Shown piece by piece: positions 54,199-59,547 of a stretch of 59,547 nucleotides of DNA. The notes beneath the pieces are model-generated. The model made no database searches. It worked only from the letters and a program-made list of their open reading frames with translations, and was not told the DNA's origin. Position 1 is the stretch's first letter; each line of letters starts with the position of its first letter. The position numbers and the translations under genes were made by a program. This DNA comes from a virus. The DNA is taken from positions 1 to 59,547 of the IMG/VR virus record IMGVR_UViG_3300008110_000074; one strand, written 5' to 3'.

Positions 54199-54825
54199 AT
54201 GGCTGACAAGACTTGCATTTTGATTTTAAACACTCCCTACTCCGGAGGCAGTGTAGTAGCAGGAATACTTAACAACCTTGGAGTTCCTGTTGGAGAAGAC
54301 CCGTCAAGGGGGATCATCGACTATCACGCATGGCAGCTAAACACCATGCTTTGCGGTCAGGTGGAGAATCCAAAAATAAGTTACAGCGCGCCTAGAAATT
54401 CTCAAGGGTCTATAAAGTATTATCTCACTGAAAAAAAAGAAACAATGTGGGGAGCGTGCGATGTAAGATTTTGCATGACTGCTCCTGACTACATGGACGC
54501 AGCTGAGGCTGTAGGGGTAGAGCTGCTAGTAATAATTCCAGTAAGAACTCCGCACCACAGCGTGTTAAACATGCTTAAAGCTGAAAAAGATTTAAGGATG
54601 GAAAGAGCAGCTGATCTTTTTGGCAGGTATTCTACTGCCAGGTCTATGAACACTGAAAGATTTTTGTTGTTGAACAAAGACAACAAAGAAAAAGTTTTGT
54701 ACGTAAGTTTTGAACAGATGATTGAAAACCCTAAAGAAGTTGTAGACTCTATAGTTTCTTTTTTGAAACTAGAGCCCAGCCAAGAACAAAAAGACGCAGC
54801 TACAGCGTCTGTGAAGAAGAGCTAA
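54199..54825 (+). CDS. Sulfotransferase-like protein
   Basis: This 208-residue protein lies 3 bp after csrA with AAAAAGGA upstream. The opening CILILNTPYSGGSVVAGILNNLGVPVGED resembles the PAPS-binding 5'-phosphate loop of sulfotransferases (typical TxRSGSTxL). LLVIIPVRTPHHSVLNMLKAE corresponds to the RDPxxR region that binds the 3'-phosphate, and VLYVSFEQMIENPKEVVDSIVSFLKLEP is the conserved YExL...P...L...FLGL end. It would transfer sulfate from PAPS to a sugar or protein. The loop is divergent (SGGS), so activity needs proof. Confidence 0.7.
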   Translation: MADKTCILILNTPYSGGSVVAGILNNLGVPVGEDPSRGIIDYHAWQLNTMLCGQVENPKISYSAPRNSQGSIKYYLTEKKETMWGACDVRFCMTAPDYMDAAEAVGVELLVIIPVRTPHHSVLNMLKAEKDLRMERAADLFGRYSTARSMNTERFLLLNKDNKEKVLYVSFEQMIENPKEVVDSIVSFLKLEPSQEQKDAATASVKKS

Positions 54826-56278
54826 GTATTTTAAGAATGGTGGAGGTTGTACTCTTGCCCTCAGTCATGGGGACAAGTTTTACATCTCCACCATTCTTTT
54901 TTGTTTCAGCTGCTCCAGGTATGTCACAGCCCGCGTACTCTGAACCTTTTACAAGATAAGAAGGTTTAATTCCTGAAATCAGAGGAACAAGCTGGTCTTG
55001 TTCAAAAGGAACAACAGCGTCAACCACGGACAAAGAAGCAAGAAGCCTCAATCGCAAAGACAAAGGATTAAAAGGCCTTCCATCGCCTTTAAGCTGTTTT
55101 ATGCTTTCATCTGTGTTTACTGCGACTATAAGGCTGCCGCCTAGGCTCTTGGCTTCTTCTAAAAGACTTATGTGTCCGTCATGTAGTATGTCAAAGCATC
55201 CGTTAGTAAACACTATTGGATTTTGAACAGTCTTGTTAGCCCTGGCCCAAGACACAGCCTGTTGTACTGTAAGTATTTTAGACTCTGATTTTTTAGGAAC
55301 ACAGTCGTGTGTTTCTGCGCATATAGCGGCTATCTCATCAACGCTTACTACAGAAGTATTTTCTTTTGTGACGGCAACGCTGGAAGCGGCATTAGCGTAA
55401 GCTACCGAAGTTTTAATTGGATAGTTACATTTCAAAGCAGAAGCCAGAGCCGAAACAAAAACGTCTCCAGCGCCAGTTACGTTAGCGGGCCTTTTAGTTA
55501 AAGCTTTTATGCTGGAGCACTCACCGCTAAATCTGTCATAGTAAGAACAACCGTGCTGTGATCTAGTTATTACTATAAGAGGTAAACTGGGCATAAGCCT
55601 AGACAAAGCCAAGGTCAAAGATTCACAATACGCGTCATCTCCAAGTAAGTCTGGAGAGTAGTTTATTTTTAGTATTTGACAGGCTTCTTTAAAATTAGGA
55701 GTTATGCAAAAGCATTCAGACCACAGTCTGGCTGTATTCGGCTTAGCGTCAACAAAAACTTTTATACCTTTTAAAGCGCAGACCCTTTGCAAACCTTCGG
55801 CCAAAGCTGACGATATAGTTTTTTTGTTGTAGTCTGACACAACCAAACAATCAAAGTTTGCCGCTTGGCTTTTAAACCTATTAAAAAGAGTTTCAGTTAA
55901 ATTTTTGTAATCAGAAGAAGTAGATATATCTTTTTCTAAATCAAATCTAAATAGATGATGCTGCCAGGATACTATCCTTGTTTTAACAGGTGTGTTCCAG
56001 TCAGATAACTTGACCAAGTCACTCTTGACGCCAACAGAAGAAAGATGGTCTTCCAGGTAAGAGCCTTCTTGATCTTTTCCAACTGCCGAAAAAAGAGTTA
56101 CGTTTTCACCCAGCTCTTTTAAGCAAGCTGCTACGTGCGCCGCGCCTCCTGGGCACTGGCTTTGCCTGTTTATCAAGGCTAGCGGTACCGGGGCTTCTGG
56201 AGATATCCTGGAGACTTCTCCAAAAAGATACCTGTCCAACATCACATCCCCGATAACCGCTACGCCTTTAAAAGACAT
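54800..56278 (-). CDS. hldE: Bifunctional heptose-7-phosphate kinase / heptose-1-phosphate adenylyltransferase
   Basis: This 492-residue protein has the full two-domain HldE layout. The PfkB-type kinase (about 1-315) has VIGDVMLDRYLFGEVSRISPEAPVPL, CPGGAAHVAACLKELG and PANVTGAGDVFVSAL with the catalytic GAGD. The adenylyltransferase (about 345-485) has FTNGCFDILHDGHISLLEEAKSLG (HxGH), LIVAVNTDESIKQLKGDGRPF and YLVKGSEYAGCDIPGAA. It makes ADP-heptose precursors for lipopolysaccharide core, so the product serves Gram-negative envelope glycan. The start at MSFKGVAVIGD follows GAGGTGCACG. Its 3' end overlaps the convergent sulfotransferase gene by 26 bases. Confidence 0.93.
   Translation of the reverse strand: MSFKGVAVIGDVMLDRYLFGEVSRISPEAPVPLALINRQSQCPGGAAHVAACLKELGENVTLFSAVGKDQEGSYLEDHLSSVGVKSDLVKLSDWNTPVKTRIVSWQHHLFRFDLEKDISTSSDYKNLTETLFNRFKSQAANFDCLVVSDYNKKTISSALAEGLQRVCALKGIKVFVDAKPNTARLWSECFCITPNFKEACQILKINYSPDLLGDDAYCESLTLALSRLMPSLPLIVITRSQHGCSYYDRFSGECSSIKALTKRPANVTGAGDVFVSALASALKCNYPIKTSVAYANAASSVAVTKENTSVVSVDEIAAICAETHDCVPKKSESKILTVQQAVSWARANKTVQNPIVFTNGCFDILHDGHISLLEEAKSLGGSLIVAVNTDESIKQLKGDGRPFNPLSLRLRLLASLSVVDAVVPFEQDQLVPLISGIKPSYLVKGSEYAGCDIPGAAETKKNGGDVKLVPMTEGKSTTSTILKILSSSSQTL
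54833..54903 (+). terminator. Terminator of the csrA-sulfotransferase island, inside hldE
   Basis: A 13-bp perfect stem AAGAATGGTGGAG (54833-54845) pairs with CTCCACCATTCTT (54886-54898) and is followed on the plus strand by TTTTGTTT. The loop is long (40 bases). It begins 8 bp after the sulfotransferase stop and lies within codons for NGGDV and TTSTILK at the hldE C-terminus. Confidence 0.6.
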
Positions 56279-56286
56279 CGTGCACC

Positions 56287-56466
56287 TCACTGACCTGAAT
56301 CTATATTTGAATGGTTTTTAACAGGTCTTGGATTTCTTTCCTTGGAGTTAGTCTCGTTGCAAGGGCCACAAACTCTGTTGGTTAACTTATTGACCGACTT
56401 GAATACCTTGCCGCACTTTATACAAGGTCTGTTGCCGGGTCTATCGTCAGGGTAATAACCAGCCAT
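56287..56466 (-). CDS. Small zinc-ribbon protein (59 residues)
   Basis: This frame starts at ATG 56466 with TTGAGG 6 bases before it. It encodes MAGYYPDDRPGNRPCIKCGKVFK, then RVCGPCNETN: two CxxC pairs spaced 16 residues apart, as in zinc ribbons that bind nucleic acid. It ends 8 bp before hldE. Function unknown. Confidence 0.65.
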   Translation of the reverse strand: MAGYYPDDRPGNRPCIKCGKVFKSVNKLTNRVCGPCNETNSKERNPRPVKNHSNIDSGQ

Positions 56467-56473
56467 AGGTACC

Positions 56474-56920
56474 TCAAGTTAAATCTAAAACGTCATCGTC
56501 TGTGTCACTCTGATCGTCTTCATCTTGTTTTGATGAAAACATCCTTCCTCCCAGTCCTTCTTTTCTTTTTCTATTTTTACAAAATTTAAGAAGCAAGTCC
56601 TCAGCGTCTTCGGTGCTCTTAAACTCCATAAGAGTAAAAGTAACAGAAGAGTCAGAAATAGCTTTAGCATAAGGCTCTGTAAGAGGGTCGCAACGTCCTA
56701 GCTGCCACCTAGACGTGAATATCTCTAAAACGTCAATCGCCTCTTCATAAGAGTAAGAAGCGTCGTCCAAAGGGAAGGACTTTAATTTTATATATTGGAA
56801 AACAGGTTTATCGTCATTTACGCGCTGATAGCTGACAGGCAAATCTTGGTCAGAGGGTAAATAGGGTATGTGAGGAACTACTACTTTGAACCTTACGCCT
56901 TCTTCTTTTATTTTTGGCAT
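56474..56920 (-). CDS. Unknown 148-residue protein
   Basis: This soluble protein has a beta-rich N-terminus (RFKVVVPHIPYLPSDQDLPVSYQRVNDDKPVFQYIKLKSF), a helical middle (SYEEAIDVLEIFTSRWQLG), and a strongly acidic end (DEDDQSDTDDDVLDLT). AGAGGTTAAAC precedes the start. Not recognised. Confidence 0.6.
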   Translation of the reverse strand: MPKIKEEGVRFKVVVPHIPYLPSDQDLPVSYQRVNDDKPVFQYIKLKSFPLDDASYSYEEAIDVLEIFTSRWQLGRCDPLTEPYAKAISDSSVTFTLMEFKSTEDAEDLLLKFCKNRKRKEGLGGRMFSSKQDEDDQSDTDDDVLDLT

Positions 56921-56949
56921 GTTTAACCTCTATGCGCGCATATCTCAAT

Positions 56950-56996
56950 AATAAAAATAATACACGCGTTTGGCGTGCTTGCAACACGCCAAACGC
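56950..56996 (-). terminator. Terminator-like hairpin after the CxxC protein gene
   Basis: A 12-bp perfect stem GCGTTTGGCGTG (56966-56977) pairs with CACGCCAAACGC (56985-56996) around a 7-base loop. On the minus strand it is followed by GTGTATTATTTTTATT, an imperfect U-rich tail. It lies just after the stop at 57002. Confidence 0.6.
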
Positions 56997-57001
56997 AAAA
57001 A

Positions 57002-57772
57002 TCACAAGTAAAAAGAACCAAAAGTAAAAAAGTACTTTGACTTCTTAGGCCTATGTCTTATGAGGTCAGACATAAACTTTGAAGAGTAAGCTGGAGAAAG
57101 GCAACCGTAAGGATAAGATATTTGCGATGCTACCTTAACAAATGCGGATCTACCTTTAAAAACAAGTTTGTTACTATAACTAAAATCAATTGCTTTGCTG
57201 GTGTGCAGAACTATTTTAGTTACAACAAACGCTTTGTTTTCTGACGGAAAAGCGTAACACAAGCACGCTCCGCCCTCTATGCCAACCCTCCTTTTCAGTC
57301 TAGATACTGCCTTATTGGCTTCGGCGGTTTTCAGAGACAGTAGCTCTGAAGCCTCCTTGCCATTACATGAAGTCTCAAATCTTTCCGTAATTACATAAAA
57401 TAAACTTTCTGGATTAAGAGCAGCTGCTCTCTTGGCTTTACGATATATCTTTTGGGTATACCTTCTAGACCAACACCATGGACACATAAAACTAAGTTTA
57501 CAACTTTTAGGGCTATAGCTTCCAGAGGAGAAAGAACCAACACTAGGAGGGCAGTTTCTAAGATATTGCATTCTAGATTCAACACCCATTCCCAAAATGG
57601 TTTTGTCTATTCTCCTAAGGTCTTCTAGCTTAAGCCGCCAAAACCTTACAAACTTTTTTGTTTTGTTTTTTATTTTTTCAAAGTCAAAAACGCTAAGTCT
57701 AAAAAGGCTCTGGATCAAACACCTGGTAAGCCTAGTCTTGTTGAGACTAGTTATTTTAAAACGTACGTCCAT
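57002..57772 (-). CDS. Unknown basic protein with CxxC site (256 residues)
   Basis: The N-terminus is Arg/Lys-rich (NKTRLTRCLIQSLFRLS, then KIKNKTKKFVRFWRLKL). A zinc-like site SFMCPWCWSRRYTQKIYRKAKRA is followed by ESLFYVITERFET and KAVSRLKRRVGIEGGACLCYAFPS. The CPxCxxRR pattern with later strands resembles the zinc part of rolling-circle replication initiators, but no HUH and catalytic Tyr pair is clear. The start overlaps the preceding stop (TAATG). Function unknown. Confidence 0.55.
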   Translation of the reverse strand: MDVRFKITSLNKTRLTRCLIQSLFRLSVFDFEKIKNKTKKFVRFWRLKLEDLRRIDKTILGMGVESRMQYLRNCPPSVGSFSSGSYSPKSCKLSFMCPWCWSRRYTQKIYRKAKRAAALNPESLFYVITERFETSCNGKEASELLSLKTAEANKAVSRLKRRVGIEGGACLCYAFPSENKAFVVTKIVLHTSKAIDFSYSNKLVFKGRSAFVKVASQISYPYGCLSPAYSSKFMSDLIRHRPKKSKYFFTFGSFYL

Positions 57773-58053
57773 TACCAGGTATTAGCCGTTAAGTCTTCTA
57801 AGTCATATTTATCAATCATAAAACTTACAGCCTCGCTTGGAGTCATCTTACAATTAAAGTACTTCATTGATACCTCGACGTCACCACAAGCGTCATTCCA
57901 ATCTATTCCGCATCTTTTTTTTAACTCTGCATCAAATTTTTTAAACCAAGATTCGTAAGTATCTGCGGCGACCACGCGACTGCTCCATTGAAAAAAAGTA
58001 ACTAAAATAACAGTCATAACAAAAGAAGCAACAGAAAGCAGTAATACTCGCAT
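57772..58053 (-). CDS. Small secreted or membrane-anchored protein (93 residues)
   Basis: The N-terminus MRVLLLSVASFVMTVILVTFFQWSSRVVAADT is a signal peptide or membrane anchor with a possible VAA cleavage site. The rest (WFKKFDAELKKRCGIDWNDACGDVEVSMKYFNCKM) has three Cys that could form disulfides in the periplasm. It could act in the host envelope, for instance in superinfection exclusion or lysis, but no family was recognised. AAGGTGTAAC precedes the ATG. Confidence 0.6.
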   Translation of the reverse strand: MRVLLLSVASFVMTVILVTFFQWSSRVVAADTYESWFKKFDAELKKRCGIDWNDACGDVEVSMKYFNCKMTPSEAVSFMIDKYDLEDLTANTW

Positions 58054-58122
58054 GTTACACCTTGTTGTATGCTGTTTTTAAATACAATATTTAATTTTTT
58101 AATAAAACAAACGGATAAGCTC

Positions 58123-58371
58123 TCACTTGTTAAACCAGCACTTTCCGCAACCGTTGCATCGCGCTAGCCCGTCTACGTCGTCGTCTTCAAATACTTCAGA
58201 CGTGGAGCAGTAAGGACAGGTGTCGTCAAACTCAACGGCACTTTGCGCTGAAATAGCTTCTTGATCAGAAATCATTTTTCCTACGGCTTTTAAAATAGTG
58301 GTTAAGGCGTTTATTTTTTCTTTTAAATGTTGGTTTTCTTTTTCCAATTCCTCTATCCGCGCATCAATCAT
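58123..58371 (-). CDS. Coiled-coil zinc-ribbon protein (82 residues)
   Basis: The start is at MIDARIEELEKENQHLKEKINAL (GAGGAGTAACAGC upstream). An N-terminal coiled coil is followed by a zinc ribbon DTCPYCSTSEVFEDDDVDGLARCNGCGKCWFNK with two CxxC pairs. Such small ribbons often bind DNA or a polymerase subunit. Role unknown. Confidence 0.65.
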   Translation of the reverse strand: MIDARIEELEKENQHLKEKINALTTILKAVGKMISDQEAISAQSAVEFDDTCPYCSTSEVFEDDDVDGLARCNGCGKCWFNK

Positions 58372-58375
58372 GCTG

Positions 58376-58603
58376 TTACTCCTCTTTGTTTGAATCCGGC
58401 CCTTTAGGCTTAAACCCAAGAGCTTCTGTAACCCACTTATCGGGAACCCAGCATCTTAGGCCGTATCCTGGATCGTACCAGTGCCCGCAGTTTTTCTGAA
58501 CTGCCAGCCTTAGCTTTTTCAACTTGTCAGCATTGTCGTGAGCTATGTCTTGAAACGACAACACCAGAGACTCAAGAGCCTTTATCCTTTCGTCGTCTGT
58601 CAA
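58376..58603 (-). CDS. Unknown 75-residue protein
   Basis: The TTG start at 58603 is chosen because GGGGAG lies 7 bases before it, which avoids a long overlap with the endonuclease gene; a longer frame would add a hydrophobic artefact. The protein is helical (DDERIKALESLVLSFQDIAHDNADKLKKLRLAV), then NCGHWYDPGYGLRCWVPDKW. Not recognised. Confidence 0.5.
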   Translation of the reverse strand: MTDDERIKALESLVLSFQDIAHDNADKLKKLRLAVQKNCGHWYDPGYGLRCWVPDKWVTEALGFKPKGPDSNKEE

Positions 58604-58631
58604 AACTTTACTCCCCTGGTTCGACGTGTAC

Positions 58632-58913
58632 TTACTTCCCGTAATACTGAAAAAGAACAGCATTACAGTAGCAATGAACTGCACCGACGGTCATTCCTGT
58701 GTCGTGGCAGTGGTGTAAATGGACCGGATACTTTAGAAAACCTTTTGGAAAAATCTTGAGGTTTATTTGTTTTTCCATTACTTCAAAAGAAGCTGGACCG
58801 TCTAAAGCCTCCCCGCAGTGACTGCACCTGCCTTCTTGAAGTAGAACATACTCTTCTCTAACTTTTTTTCTTTGCACTCTGCTTAATATCGTATAGTCAA
58901 CTGGAAGATCCAT
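58632..58913 (-). CDS. Endonuclease VII-like HNH protein
   Basis: This 93-residue protein has the compact endonuclease VII pattern: GRCSHCGEALDG, then VHLHHCHDTGMTVGAVHCYCNAVLFQYYG, i.e. zinc CxxC pairs around an HH/HCH and CN core. It would cut Holliday junctions or act as a general nicking nuclease. T4 endonuclease VII is longer (157 residues), so this is a minimal form. It would complement the RuvC-like resolvase. Confidence 0.75.
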   Translation of the reverse strand: MDLPVDYTILSRVQRKKVREEYVLLQEGRCSHCGEALDGPASFEVMEKQINLKIFPKGFLKYPVHLHHCHDTGMTVGAVHCYCNAVLFQYYGK

Positions 58914-58915
58914 AA

Positions 58916-59215
58916 TTAACCTACTTCTCCCGGAAGTTCACCGATTGGTCGCCAATGCGATATAGCCCGGAGTGGCCATCTTCCATTCCAATGCAGAACC
59001 ATGAGTTCAGCCCCACCGTAAAATTCGTGCCGCTGAACAAGGTAATTGCCGTGCCCTGTCGGCGGTTCGCCCCACGCATCACGCCAGCGAAGCAAATCTT
59101 CCAGATTCCTGCACTTCTGACATTTCCCAAGCTGGTTAAGTGCCTCGGTTATTTCTTCCTCTGTTTCATCTCCCGGCCACTTGCCGATAATCCGGCCTAT
59201 TGGCGTGTCACTCAT
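58916..59215 (-). CDS. DUF551-like protein, copy 1
   Basis: This 99-residue protein starts at MSDTPIGRIIGKWPG, forming a TGATG overlap with the upstream paralogue. Its end is WRDAWGEPPTGHGNYLVQ, then ELMVLHWNGRWPLRAISHWRPIGELPGE, the W-x-P-x-P type of DUF551, found in phages and prophages with unknown function. It is richer in G+C than most of the window. A CxxC pair (KCQKC) is not shared with its paralogue. Confidence 0.6.
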   Translation of the reverse strand: MSDTPIGRIIGKWPGDETEEEITEALNQLGKCQKCRNLEDLLRWRDAWGEPPTGHGNYLVQRHEFYGGAELMVLHWNGRWPLRAISHWRPIGELPGEVG

Positions 59216-59523
59216 CACTCCCCTCCTTCGCCCGGCAACGGGCCGATTGGTCGCCAGCAAGAGCCGTTTTCTAAAAGCTCATGCCACAACCAAGCAGCAT
59301 CTTCGCACCAATATTTAACTGAAAATAGACCGTGCTTATCAACGACCAGAAAATTCGCCTCGTCTGTTGGCTTTTCCTCCGGCCACTTACGCCAGCGATT
59401 CAGGTCTTCCAGTTTTCCGAGTCTCTCCATCATTCTATGGTTTTCACGTGCAAGGTTTTTACACATCATTTCCCAGTAGAAAGCTGGGTCATCCTCTAAT
59501 TGAATACGCTTATCCTCACTCAT
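59215..59523 (-). CDS. DUF551-like protein, copy 2
   Basis: This 102-residue protein starts at ATG 59523 behind GGAGGTAAGTG. It has the same architecture as its downstream neighbour: DLNRWRKWPEEKPTDEANFLVV, then CWRPIGPLPGEGGE. The two are tandem duplicates. It has an N-terminal helical part (FYWEMMCKNLARENHRMMERL) that the other copy lacks. Function unknown. Confidence 0.6.
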   Translation of the reverse strand: MSEDKRIQLEDDPAFYWEMMCKNLARENHRMMERLGKLEDLNRWRKWPEEKPTDEANFLVVDKHGLFSVKYWCEDAAWLWHELLENGSCWRPIGPLPGEGGE

Positions 59524-59547
59524 CACTTACCTCCAGAAAAAGCCCAA

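Overview
The window looks like part of the genome of a large tailed double-stranded DNA phage (Caudoviricetes). Coding is very dense, with almost every gene on the minus strand, 1-15 bp gaps, many ATGA or TGATG start/stop overlaps and strong AGGAGG-type ribosome binding sites. Tail fibre and portal-like genes lie on the left, and a complete phage-type replication and nucleotide module lies on the right. A bifunctional heptose kinase/adenylyltransferase (HldE), a CsrA and several glycosyltransferases point to a Gram-negative host. No terminase, major capsid or tail sheath gene is visible, so the structural module must continue outside the window. Both ends are cut inside gene clusters. No stretch longer than about 300 bases lacks a gene; no tRNA, IS element or CRISPR array was seen.

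Layout (minus-strand genes unless noted). 1-15114: host-recognition and fibre region. It holds a frame-split collagen-like fibre gene cut by the left edge, three LamG-type lectin-like genes carrying five modules, and two very large collagen-like (Gly-X-Thr) fibre genes of 1847 and 1138 residues. 15186-20788: small unknown genes, a 1344-residue protein with a hydrophobic segment that may be a virion-internal protein, and an HNH nuclease. 20894-24053: a glycan cassette of three glycosyltransferases and a methyltransferase, the last overlapping a glycosyltransferase gene by 431 bp. 24186-28423: a probable portal protein with unknown neighbours, ending in a G+C-rich unknown gene and an intrinsic terminator. 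28501-38188: small unknown genes interspersed with an acyl carrier protein, a RuvC-like resolvase, a DnaQ-like exonuclease, ThyX, a Lys/Ala/Thr-rich histone-like protein, another glycosyltransferase and a DUF932-like protein.

38191-53937 is the replication/recombination operon, transcribed right to left: SbcD-like nuclease, SbcC-like ATPase, an unknown gene, SF2 helicase, an unknown gene, DnaB-like helicase, DnaG-type primase, a family A DNA polymerase with a fused uracil-glycosylase-like domain, dCTP deaminase, a probable ssDNA-binding protein and a RecA/UvsX-like recombinase. Between the last two genes lies a leader with interleaved inverted repeats, a terminator-like hairpin and a 12-nt segment exactly complementary to the recombinase ribosome binding site. 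54007-54825 is the only plus-strand island: csrA followed 3 bp later by a sulfotransferase-like gene, whose terminator is embedded in the 3' end of the convergent hldE. 56287-59523 holds small zinc-binding, endonuclease VII-like and DUF551-like genes.

Together the genes describe a phage that carries its own replisome, makes dTMP precursors (Dcd and ThyX), modifies or builds sugars (HldE, four glycosyltransferases, a sulfotransferase) and may alter host post-transcriptional control through CsrA. The points most worth a second look are the recombinase leader, the overprinted methyltransferase/glycosyltransferase pair, the csrA-sulfotransferase island and the Gly-to-Cys change shared by two P-loops.
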